Shown piece by piece: positions 8,107-16,600 of a stretch of 64,000 nucleotides of DNA. The stretch comes from Pseudoxanthomonas sp. PXM03 (GTDB lineage Bacteria; Pseudomonadota; Gammaproteobacteria; Xanthomonadales; Xanthomonadaceae). Position 1 is the stretch's first letter. The number at the start of each line of letters is the position of its first letter. The stretch spans positions 394,001-458,000 of the forward strand of contig NZ_JACVAU010000001.1 in NCBI RefSeq assembly GCF_014852005.1, written 5' to 3'. The translations under genes were made by a program, and so were the position numbers. The notes under the pieces are model-generated. The model ran no database searches. It saw nothing but the letters and a program-made list of their open reading frames with translations, and was not told the DNA's origin.

Positions 8107-10392
8107 ATGCGCGTCACACGCCTGGCCGCCGCCTTGTGCGCGGCCCTGTTGCCTGCTTCATTCGCCCACGCCCAGACGTCCGCTCCCGACAGCGGCGGTA
8201 CCGGCCCTGCCACGCTCGACACCATCGTGGTCAAGGGCGAGAAGTCCGATCGCGACCTGCAGGACACCACCACCAGCGTGGCGGTCACTACGGACGTACG
8301 CATGGAGCAGGAAAACCTGGTGAGCCTCTACCAGGTGTTCGACCGCACCGCCAATGTCAGCAAGACCTATGGCGATTCGGGCTTCACCCTGCGCGGCATC
8401 AACAACAACGACGGCGAAGGATCGCCGCTGTCCACCATCTACCTGGATGGGGCGGCGATGTCGCACTTCATGACGGCCACCGGTCCGAGCACGCTGTGGG
8501 ACCTGTCCCAGGTCGAGATCTTCCGCGGCCCGCAATCGACCATCCAGGGCGAGAATGCGCTGGCCGGTGCGGTCGTGCTCCGCACGCAGGACCCGGACCT
8601 CGACGCGTGGGGTGGGCGGGCCCGCCTGCTGTTGTCGGACCCCTCCGACCAGCGGCTCGCTTTCGCGGTCGGCGGACCTCTCGTCGAGGATGAGCTCGGT
8701 GTGCGCCTGGCCGTGGAGCGGCGCGATTTCGACGGCTTCGTCGACAACCCGACCCGCGGTGTCGGCGAGGATGCGCTGGAGTCGGTGCTGGTGCGCGCCA
8801 AGGTATTGTGGACGCCCGCGGGAATCCCGGGCCTGACGGCACGGCTGAGTCTCAACCACTTCGATCGCACGGGCCCGTATTCGTTCACCTACAGCAGCCT
8901 GGATGTGCCGGACTACTTCGATAACCGGGTGAACCTTTCCGACGCACCCAACATCGACGACACCCGCACCAACAGCGCCACGCTGGAAGTCGACTACGGT
9001 CTCGGTGACCGGTGGTCGCTCAATTCCGTCACCGCCTGGAGCGATGCCGACAGCCATCGGCGCTATGACAACGACTACACCGCCACGCCCGGTGCGGCCG
9101 GTGGCGCGGAACTCGATTCCCAAGCCTTGTCGCAGGAGTTGCGGGTGCGCTACGAAGGCGCGCGCCTGCGCGCCCTGGCAGGGCTCTACTACTCCGAGCG
9201 CGACACCCGCAACGCCACGGCCAGCCTGACCAACGTCGACACGCCCGGCGAAACCATCGCCGGCCTTCTGCAATCGATCGGGCTGGATCCGGCAACGGCC
9301 GGCGCCATCGCGCAGCAGTATGTCGCCGCGCTGCCCGTGATCCCGGTGGACTACCGAAGTGCGTCCCCCTCGCATTCGGAGAACAAGGCGCTGTTCACCG
9401 ATGTCGAGTTCGACCTGGCTCCGCACTTTACGCTGCTGGGTGGCTTCCGCTACGACCGCCAGAGCTATGGTTTCGGCAGCCGGACCTCGGCTGTCTTCAC
9501 CGGCACGCTGCCCGATCCGGCGACGTTCGGCTCGCAGCTTGCGCCGGTGATCGCGGGCATCAACCAGGCCGTGCTCGGCTTCGTCGGCGCGGCCAACGGC
9601 ACCTCACCGTACTCCACGCGCACGTTCGACACGTTCCTGCCCAAGCTGGGCCTGCGCCATGACATCAGCGAGGATGTTTCGCTGGCTTTCGTGGCGCAGC
9701 GGGGTTACCGGTCGGGCGGTTCCAGCTTCAATCTGGCACGCAGCATGGTGGTCGCCTACGACCCGGAATACACCGACAACTACGAAGTCTCGCTGCGTTC
9801 GCAATGGCTCGATGGCCGGCTGACGGCCAATGCCAATGCGTACTACATCGACTGGAAGGACAAGCAGGTCAGCGTCAACTTCGGCCAGGGCAGTTTCGAC
9901 TACCACACCGTCAACGCCGGGCGCGCGCACCTGTACGGCTTCGAACTGGAAGCGACGCACCGTCCCACCGACGGTTTCGACTGGTACGCCTCGCTCGGTC
10001 ATTCGCGCACGCAGTTCGATGACTTCGAACCGGTCCTGGGCGGCAACATCTACGACTACTCCGGCAGCGAGTTCGCGTATGCACCGCACTGGACGCTGGC
10101 CGTCGGCGCCAACTGGCGCTTCGCGGAAAACTGGGTGGCCAACCTCAATGCCAATCACCGCAGCGCGATCTATGGCACCACCGGCACCGTGCAGGACCAG
10201 CTTGGATCACGCACGCTGGTCAACGGCCGTTTCGGCTACGAAGCGCTGGACTGGAGCGCCTGGCTGTTCGTCGAGAACCTGTTCGGAGAGGAGTACATCC
10301 AGTACCGGTACACCGACCAGAGCCTGGACCTGACCCACGGCATCCTCGGCGCACCGCGTGTGCTGGGGATCGGATTCGAGGCGCGCTGGTAG
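8107..10392 (+). CDS. TonB-dependent siderophore-type outer-membrane receptor
   Basis: A 761-residue receptor. The signal peptide ends ASFAHAQ, the TonB-box-like segment is LDTIVVKG, the plug domain covers roughly residues 45-165 (FTLRGINNNDGEG, QVEIFRGPQST), and the barrel ends in a terminal Trp (GIGFEARW). The start ATG at 8107 has a GGAG box six bases upstream; an upstream in-frame TTG at 8092 lacks one. The length and the FFYER-like loop layout match siderophore or haem receptors rather than the larger sugar receptors. It leads an operon with two small membrane proteins and a PepSY protein, a set known for siderophore uptake and periplasmic reduction. The ligand is not predictable. Confidence 0.92.
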   Translation: MRVTRLAAALCAALLPASFAHAQTSAPDSGGTGPATLDTIVVKGEKSDRDLQDTTTSVAVTTDVRMEQENLVSLYQVFDRTANVSKTYGDSGFTLRGINNNDGEGSPLSTIYLDGAAMSHFMTATGPSTLWDLSQVEIFRGPQSTIQGENALAGAVVLRTQDPDLDAWGGRARLLLSDPSDQRLAFAVGGPLVEDELGVRLAVERRDFDGFVDNPTRGVGEDALESVLVRAKVLWTPAGIPGLTARLSLNHFDRTGPYSFTYSSLDVPDYFDNRVNLSDAPNIDDTRTNSATLEVDYGLGDRWSLNSVTAWSDADSHRRYDNDYTATPGAAGGAELDSQALSQELRVRYEGARLRALAGLYYSERDTRNATASLTNVDTPGETIAGLLQSIGLDPATAGAIAQQYVAALPVIPVDYRSASPSHSENKALFTDVEFDLAPHFTLLGGFRYDRQSYGFGSRTSAVFTGTLPDPATFGSQLAPVIAGINQAVLGFVGAANGTSPYSTRTFDTFLPKLGLRHDISEDVSLAFVAQRGYRSGGSSFNLARSMVVAYDPEYTDNYEVSLRSQWLDGRLTANANAYYIDWKDKQVSVNFGQGSFDYHTVNAGRAHLYGFELEATHRPTDGFDWYASLGHSRTQFDDFEPVLGGNIYDYSGSEFAYAPHWTLAVGANWRFAENWVANLNANHRSAIYGTTGTVQDQLGSRTLVNGRFGYEALDWSAWLFVENLFGEEYIQYRYTDQSLDLTHGILGAPRVLGIGFEARW

Positions 10393-10428
10393 CGCGCGGT
10401 ATCCGGACATGACGACGAGGCATTTGCG

Positions 10429-10707
10429 ATGACCCTGCTCTACCTGTTGCTTTCGCTGTTCTCCGCGAGCGCCTTCTATCTGGCGAGCCCGCACCAGCAG
10501 CTGTGGGCGCGCATGTCGGCGCACCGCACGCTGGCGCGCGCAACGGCCTGGCTGTCCGCCGTGTTGGCGCTTGCCATGGGCATCGCGGCGCTGGGGGTCT
10601 GGGCTGGCGTGTTTTCCGCGCTGACCGCCTGGATGTCCGGCGTCGTGGCGCTGCCTTATCTGGATGCCTGGCGCCGCACGCGCAAGGGGGTGGCCCATGT
10701 GGGGTAA
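10429..10707 (+). CDS. Small membrane protein, DUF3325-like
   Basis: A 92-residue protein with three predicted membrane helices and a central motif SPHQQLWARMSAHRTLAR. Its size and position (TonB receptor, this gene, a second small membrane gene, PepSY gene) match the DUF3325 proteins found in iron-uptake operons. Function in the family is unknown; it may support the PepSY reductase. Its last 11 bases overlap the next gene. The assignment to DUF3325 is by resemblance. Confidence 0.72.
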   Translation: MTLLYLLLSLFSASAFYLASPHQQLWARMSAHRTLARATAWLSAVLALAMGIAALGVWAGVFSALTAWMSGVVALPYLDAWRRTRKGVAHVG

Positions 10708-10972
10708 GTCGTTCGCCGCAGCATTGCTGGGGTTGCCCCTGACCGTTGGCGTCATCGGTCTGCTGGTGCTGGTATGGCCGGGGGAACTGCAACGCATCAC
10801 CCTGCCGTGGCTGTTGCTGGCATTCCCGCTCTGGGTAGGGGTGATGTCGCTGGCGTTCCTGGCCAGGTCCGGTTGGCGCGCCTGGATGTGGATGGGAGGC
10901 GCGACGTTTCTGTGCTTCGCGCTGATCCATGTGGCGAAGTCCGTGGGCTGGGCGGCGGAGTTGCCGGCATGA
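10697..10972 (+). CDS. Small membrane protein, DUF3649-like
   Basis: A 91-residue protein with three hydrophobic segments and a central FLARSGWRAW motif typical of DUF3649 (iron-transporter-associated) proteins. Its start ATG at 10697 lies inside the previous gene (11-bp overlap) and its TGA overlaps the ATG of the PepSY gene (ATGA), indicating translational coupling across all three genes. The exact biochemical role is unknown. Confidence 0.7.
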   Translation: MWGKSFAAALLGLPLTVGVIGLLVLVWPGELQRITLPWLLLAFPLWVGVMSLAFLARSGWRAWMWMGGATFLCFALIHVAKSVGWAAELPA

Positions 10973-12504
10973 AGGCGACGACGCTGAGGATCTTCCTCTC
11001 GGTGCATACCTGGGTCGGGCTTGCCTCGGGCATGCTGCTGTTCATCGCGTTCTATGCCGGCGCCATCACCGTCTTCGTGCACGAGCTGCAGGGGTGGGAA
11101 CGCGCGCCGCAGACGACGCTTTCGCATGCCGAGGCCATGGACGTGTCGCAGGCGCTGGTCGAACGCGTGCTGCGCGAGCAACCGAAGGCGGCGGAGGGAC
11201 TGACGCTCGTGCTCCCCGACGACCACGGCCCACGACCCTCGGCGTACTGGTACGAAACGGCGACGGACACGCAGCACAAGTTCGTGTTCAGGGACGATGG
11301 CGAGCTCGAACAGATGCCCGGGCGCAGCGGGTTCGTCCAGTTCATCTACGATCTGCACTTCACCGCCGGCCTGCCTCGCACCTGGGGGACGTATCTCTTC
11401 GGCGTGGTGTCCATCCTGTACGGGCTGGCCCTGGTCAGCGGCGTGGTGATCTATGCGCCGGTGTTCCTGAAGGATCTGTTCGCGCTGCGCGTGGGCCGCA
11501 ACATCAAGCGGCTGTGGCAGGACGCGCACAACGTGGTCGGCGTGCTCTCGCTGCCTTTCCACGTGATTTTCGCCTGGAGCGGGGCGGTGCTGACCATCGG
11601 CTTCCTGATGCTGGCGCCGTTCCAGTTCCTGGTGTTCGACAACAGATTGATGACGGTGCTGGAGCAGGATTTCGAGATCGCCCCGCATGTCGAGCCGGCC
11701 GGGGTCGCCAGACCCTTCCTGCCTGTCGCGGACTTGGTGCGGCGGGTCGAGACGGCACTGCCCGGCATGACCGCCGAAAGTCTCTTCTACCATGACGCAG
11801 GCGATGCCAATGCCCAGGTGACGGCGTACGGCGAAGCGCCGCAACGTCGACTCAACGGATTCGGCGGCGTGGCCGTCAACGCGGTGACCGGCGAGGTCAT
11901 CGCGGCCGTCGGGCCGAAGGATTTTCCGCCCGGCATGTCGATGTTGCGTGGCCTGCAGACGCTGCATTACGGCAACTTCGGCGGGTTCGCGGTGAAGTGG
12001 CTGTACTTCCTGCTCGGTCTCGCCGGTGCGTTCCTGTTCTACAGCGGCAACCTGCTGTGGATCGAGGCACGGCGCAAGCGGCGGCAGGTGGAGCAACCCG
12101 GGCGAACGCGCTTCGTGGCCGGCCTCACCATCGGCGTGTGCCTGGGTTGCGTCGCCGGCATATCGGCGGTGTTCCTGGTCGCCGCGCTGCTGCCAGGCGT
12201 ATCCATCGCGGGCAGCTATGCCGTTGTCTTCGTGGCGGCCATCGCATGGGCATTCCTGAGGCCGCCGGCACGCGCAGCGCACGAACTGCTGTGGTTGTGC
12301 GCGTTGTTGACCGCCGCCATCCCGGTCGCCGGTTGGATCGGGTCGGGTGAACACCTGTTCGGCGCCCTGTGGAACGGCCACTGGCACCGCGCCCTGACCG
12401 ATGCAACGGCGCTGGCCATGGCGCTGGCGTTCCAGCGCATGGCGGCGGCGACGCTGCGACGGGGCCGTGAAGGCGATCCCCATAGCGTGTGGTCGTTGCA
12501 GTAG
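10969..12504 (+). CDS. PepSY-associated membrane protein (siderophore reductase-like)
   Basis: A 511-residue inner-membrane protein. The first helix carries the family motif LSVHTWVGLASGMLLFIAFYAGA, followed by a large periplasmic region and further helices near residues 145, 195 and 345 (KWLYFLLGLAGAFLFYSGN), then three or four C-terminal helices. His residues in the helices (SVHTWVG, DLHFTAG, DAHNVVG, QTLHYGN) fit haem coordination. PepSY proteins such as FoxB reduce ferric siderophores in the periplasm, which fits the TonB receptor at the head of the operon. The ATG at 10969 overlaps the preceding stop. The stop codon TAG is itself part of a GTAG-type REP hairpin. Confidence 0.88.
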   Translation: MKATTLRIFLSVHTWVGLASGMLLFIAFYAGAITVFVHELQGWERAPQTTLSHAEAMDVSQALVERVLREQPKAAEGLTLVLPDDHGPRPSAYWYETATDTQHKFVFRDDGELEQMPGRSGFVQFIYDLHFTAGLPRTWGTYLFGVVSILYGLALVSGVVIYAPVFLKDLFALRVGRNIKRLWQDAHNVVGVLSLPFHVIFAWSGAVLTIGFLMLAPFQFLVFDNRLMTVLEQDFEIAPHVEPAGVARPFLPVADLVRRVETALPGMTAESLFYHDAGDANAQVTAYGEAPQRRLNGFGGVAVNAVTGEVIAAVGPKDFPPGMSMLRGLQTLHYGNFGGFAVKWLYFLLGLAGAFLFYSGNLLWIEARRKRRQVEQPGRTRFVAGLTIGVCLGCVAGISAVFLVAALLPGVSIAGSYAVVFVAAIAWAFLRPPARAAHELLWLCALLTAAIPVAGWIGSGEHLFGALWNGHWHRALTDATALAMALAFQRMAAATLRRGREGDPHSVWSLQ

Positions 12505-12526
12505 GAGCGCGCGCCGTTGGCGCGCT
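12501..12526 (+). repeat. GTAG-type REP hairpin overlapping a stop codon
   Basis: GTAGGAGC begins at 12501 and leads into the stem GCGCGCC-GTT-GGCGCGC. This is the layout of the REP/SMAG elements of Xanthomonadaceae: a GTAG tetranucleotide then a GC-rich hairpin. The TAG of the tetranucleotide is the stop codon of the PepSY gene. It probably protects the transcript 3' end or terminates it. Confidence 0.7.
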
Positions 12527-12615
12527 TGGACTCGGGACAGGCGTCAGCCTGGTCCGCGTTGCGCGGGGAGGCTACCGGGCGCGATTTCCTCCCGTGGGGG
12601 TCGACATCGCCCGTG

Positions 12616-12637
12616 AAATGTGAGTTACGCTACATTT
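12616..12637. promoter_or_regulatory. Inverted repeat in response-regulator promoter region
   Basis: AAATGT (12616-12621) and ACATTT (12632-12637) form a 6-10-6 inverted repeat ending 21 bp before the response-regulator start codon. It is AT-rich against GC-rich surroundings. It may be part of the promoter or a regulator site; no confident -35/-10 pair can be named. Confidence 0.35.
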
Positions 12638-12658
12638 GAGCCGTCGACTTCCCCCTCC

Positions 12659-13366
12659 ATGAGCCAACACGACTTGCCGTCTCCACGCGTTGCCGTTGTC
12701 GAAGATGAAGACGAACTGCGAGGCCTGATCGTTGAGGAGCTGAGCGAGCGCGGCTATGACGTCGTAGGGCTGGCGAGTGCGGAAGCCCTGTATCGCCACA
12801 TGAGTGTCCAGGCGCTCGACATCGTGGTCCTGGACATCGGCCTGCCTGGCGAGAGTGGGCTGGGGGTCGCATCGCACCTGCGGCAGCTTGCGTCGGTGGG
12901 CATCATCCTGCTGACTGGTCGCGGCGGCAAAAAGCTCATGGCGCAGAGCTTTGCGGTAGGTGCCGATCTGTTCCTGACCAAGCCCGTCGATTACGACGTG
13001 CTGGCTGTGGCCGTGGCCAATCTCCATCGCCGGCTCGCGCCTGCCATGAATGGCGGGCCATCGCATGGCCCGCGCGCGCTGGCTTGGTCGTTGTCCGATG
13101 CGGGCTGGACGTTGCGTGGACCCGATGCCAGGACGCTGCCGCTCAGCGAGGCCGAGCGCACGATCCTGGCACGGCTTCTGGAGCAGCCTGGCACACCCGT
13201 ATCGAGAACGGCCCTGATCGACGTGCTGACCGATCAGCCCTGGGATTTCGATCCCCATCGGCTGGACGTTCTGGTCCATCGTCTCCGCGGCAAGGTCAAC
13301 AGCCGTTTTTCGCAGCCGCTGCCGCTGCGCGCCGTGCGTGGAATCGGCTACGTATTCGCACCCTGA
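12659..13366 (+). CDS. OmpR-family response regulator, probable regulator of the adjacent giant-adhesin operon
   Basis: A 235-residue two-component regulator. The receiver domain (residues 9-125) has the full active site: acidic pair Glu15/Asp16, phospho-acceptor Asp59 in VVLDIGLPG, Thr86 and Lys108 in LTKPVD. A winged-helix DNA-binding domain follows (about 140-235), ending RAVRGIGYVFAP. The ATG at 12659 was preferred to an in-frame GTG at 12620. No kinase gene adjoins it, but a membrane histidine kinase gene lies beyond the three-gene operon at 27645. Three GGTGAG boxes at exact 10-bp spacing start six bases after its stop codon, just upstream of the giant gene, and are the obvious candidate binding sites (inference). 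Confidence 0.93.
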   Translation: MSQHDLPSPRVAVVEDEDELRGLIVEELSERGYDVVGLASAEALYRHMSVQALDIVVLDIGLPGESGLGVASHLRQLASVGIILLTGRGGKKLMAQSFAVGADLFLTKPVDYDVLAVAVANLHRRLAPAMNGGPSHGPRALAWSLSDAGWTLRGPDARTLPLSEAERTILARLLEQPGTPVSRTALIDVLTDQPWDFDPHRLDVLVHRLRGKVNSRFSQPLPLRAVRGIGYVFAP

Positions 13367-13371
13367 TGCCC

Positions 13372-13401
13372 TTTCGGTGAGAAACGGTGAGTTTGGGTGA
13401 G
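13372..13401 (+). promoter_or_regulatory. Three tandem 10-bp GGTGAG boxes, candidate response-regulator sites
   Basis: Three consecutive 10-mers (TTTCGGTGAG, AAACGGTGAG, TTTGGGTGAG) share the core SGGTGAG in exact one-helical-turn phase. OmpR-family regulators bind tandem direct repeats with 10-11 bp spacing. Ten bases further down lies TTGATG (13411-13416), a possible -35 with TAGAGA near 13432, consistent with activation from a site abutting the -35. The regulator gene is immediately upstream. Confidence 0.6.
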
Positions 13402-13605
13402 CCGCCGTCATTGATGCGCGTCCCGGCGCAATAGAGACTTTTCTCACATCCGGTGCCGACATCGGTACCGGAACCGCACCGCGCGAGCGGTGATGTCGTC
13501 TCGCCATCCCGAGGGTCGCCCCCCCGCCACGGTTTACGCCGTGACGCGGGCAAGGCCGTCCTGATGGCTTGCCGGATTCGATCCGGCCGGAACAGGGGAA
13601 AGTCA
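13402..13605 (+). other. Structured leader of the giant-adhesin operon
   Basis: If transcription starts near 13440, the mRNA leader is about 165 nt and rich in stem-loops: CCGGTGCCG/CGGTACCGG around 13450-13471 (one mismatch), CACGG/CCGTG (13528-13543), GGCAAG/CTTGCC (13549-13572), and GCCGGAT-TCG-ATCCGGC (13571-13587). The last ends six bases before the AGGGGAAAG Shine-Dalgarno. It matches no riboswitch that I can name. Post-transcriptional control of the 9.5-kb coding region is plausible but unproven. Confidence 0.4.
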
Positions 13606-16600
13606 GTGAACAAGCAGGGTGAGCCGACGTTGATCGGCGGATGCGCGCGCGCGCGCGCGGGTTCGACAGGGTGGTCGCTGCGGAATCGCAGCCGGGCGTG
13701 GCGCTGGATGACCCTGGCGACATGGCTGCTGGCACCTGCCGCACTGGCCGCCGATCTGCAGATCACGGACCTGTCCGACACGGGCTACGATCCGACGCCG
13801 GCTGGCGGCGAGGTGGTCTACAACGTCACGGTCGAGAACGGTGCCGCCGACACGGTGCCCAACGCCGTGGTCATCTTCGACCTGCCTGCCGGCACCGTGG
13901 CCGGCACGCTGCCGGCGTTCTGCAGCGCCGACGCCGGCGTGCCCGCGCGCGTGGTGTGCGCGGTGGGCGAACTGGTGGGTACGCAGACGGCGCAGGGCGC
14001 GCCGGTCAGTTTCCAGCTCGGCGTCGATACGGGCGGCCAGGCGCCGGGCACGGTGACGATGCGGGGCGCCATCGGATTCGGTTCCGCGGTACCGCCGGCC
14101 GGCACACCGATCACGGCGCTCACGCCGGGCGATGCGTTCTTCGCCAGCGATACCAACACCGCCAACAACCAGCGCAACGAAGCCACCACGCTGACGACTG
14201 CCGGCGACCTGCGCCTGACCAAGAGCGCCACGCCGGATCCCGTTGTGGGCGGTGCCGAAGTCACCTACACGCTGACGGTCTTCAACGACGGCCCGAGCGC
14301 ATCCACCAACTTCCGTGTCGTGGACACGCTGCCGGCGGCGACGACGTACGTGGCCAGCAGCTTCAATGGCCCTGGCTGGACGTTCAACAGCGGCACCATG
14401 ACCGCGACCCACGCCGGCACGCTGGCGGTGGGGTCGAGCAGCAGCTTCACCTTCCGTGCCCGCGTGAATGCCGGCAGCGGCAACATCATCAACGCGGCGA
14501 CGGTGGAAGCCATCGGCACGCCGGATGCTGACCCGAGCAACAACGATGCCGACGTCACCACCAGCATCACGCCGGGTGCCGACCTGGCACTGAGCAAGTC
14601 CGCGGCACCCGCGCCCGCGATCGCGGGCCAGTCCGTCACCTTCACCCTGACCGCGCGCAACCTCGGCCCGAGCGTGGCGCAGAACGTCAGCCTCACCGAC
14701 GCGCTGCCGGCGGGCTTCGTGATCACCGGCGGCACCCAGCCGGGTGGCTGGAACTGCAGCAACGATGGCGCCAACGGCACGCGGACATGCACGCGCGCGG
14801 CGGGCATGCCGGTCGGCGCGGTGGAAACACTCACCATCGTCGCCACCGTGCCCTCCACGGGCGCCAACAGCAGCGGCGACGTCACCAACACGGCGACGAT
14901 CACCTCCACCACGCCGGATCCGAACGGTCCCGTCCTGGGCGTGAACAACAACGATGGCAGCGTCACCTTCACCGTGCTGGCCGACGGTGCCGACCTGTCG
15001 ATGACCAAGAGCAAGTCGCCGGCGCTGGTCGCGGTGTGGGATGGCATCGGCGCCGACACCGACAGTCGAATGACCTCGCTGATCCGCGTGCGCAACCTGG
15101 GGCCGCGCGCCGCCAGCGGACAGGTGCAGGTGGTCGACGAACTCGCAGCGGGTGAAGAGTTCGTGTCCGCGTCCGGTCCGTGGACCTGCGCGGTCGACAA
15201 TCCGTACGCCGTGCCGCCCGCGCGGCAACGCGTGACCTGCGACCTGAATGCCGGTTCGCTTCCGCTGGCGGTGAACACCAACTCGCCGCAGCTGCAGATC
15301 ATCAGCCGCGCGCGTGCCGCGGGCGCGCTGACCAATACCGCGTGCACCGGCGGCTCCAACGGTTCGGTCGAACCGCTGACGGCCGGCGGCATCAACCAGG
15401 ATCCGGAAACCGGCAACGACTGCAGTGGCGCCGGCACCCGCACCACCGACGAGCGCGCCGACCTGCGCATCGCCAAGCAGACCAATGGCCCGGGCGATGC
15501 GGACAACGTGCTGACTGCCGCGCAGGACACGGTGACCTACACGCTCACCATCACCAACGACGGCCCGGACAGCACCACCGGCATCGTGGTGAATGATGCG
15601 ATCCCGGGTTTCGTGGCCGGCCGCACCACCGTCAGTGCGAATGCACCCGCGGGCTGGAACTGCACGACCGGCGCGTCGGTCGTGTGCCGTTCCGGCACCA
15701 CGGCCCTGGCGAATGGCGCCAGCGCCAGCATCGTGCTGACCGTGCAGCGCGCGCTCTTCGACAGTGCCGGCCTTGGGGCAGGAACCTGTGGTGGCGTGCC
15801 CACGACCAATGCGTTCTGCAATACCGCCGGGGTCGGCATCGATGCCGCCGTGGCGGGGTCGGTCGGCGAGATCAACGCGGCCAACAACAACGCATCGGAC
15901 TGGCTGCAGATCGATCGTGTCGCCAACGTGCAGACCACCGCGAAGAGCATCACCTCGGGCGCGACCGGCCAGGCCGGCGTCAACACGACCTACGTGATGT
16001 CGTTCCGCAACCAGGGGCCGTCGACGGTACCGGGCGTGGTGTTCCGCGATGTGTTCACGCTGCCCGCCGACGATGCCGGCTTCGTGCTGATGTCGGCCAC
16101 CCGGACCGGTGGCGGCACCGCCGCTTGCACGGCTACGCCCGGTCCCGGCATCACCACGGCGCCTGCCGCAGGTGGCGTGTCGTATGCCAATCCGACGGCG
16201 GGCACCGCACAGGTCACGCTGACCTGCGTGCCGCTGTCGCTGGCCAATGGCCAGACCGAAAGCCTGACCGTGGTGATTCGTCCGAACGTCAACGTCGGCA
16301 ACACCGGACGCGTGTTCACCAACGTGGCGGACTTCTTCTTCGACCGCAACAACGACGGTACGCCCGATCCCGCCAGCGGTTCGGACGCCAATGGCAGCTT
16401 CGATTTCAATACCGACGACAGCGCCGGCGACGACCAGCGCAGCGCCAGCCTGCCGTTCAACAGCGGCAGCGTGGACCTGATCACCAACAAGGTAGATACC
16501 GGCTTCACCGGCGGCGTGGATCCGTTGGGCTACGACGCTGTCACCCCGGCCAACAACGCCATCACGTATCGCGTCACCGTGCGCAACAACGGACCGTCGG

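Noticed and set aside
13480..13600. Possible c-di-GMP (GEMM) riboswitch before the giant gene
   Set aside because: Some stems are in a similar order, but the conserved GGGCAAACC and ACGCAAAGCC bases are not present.
13453..13605. N-terminal extension of the giant protein from an upstream ATG
   Set aside because: The region holds leader hairpins and lacks a ribosome site; the GTG at 13606 has a strong Shine-Dalgarno and directly precedes a signal peptide.
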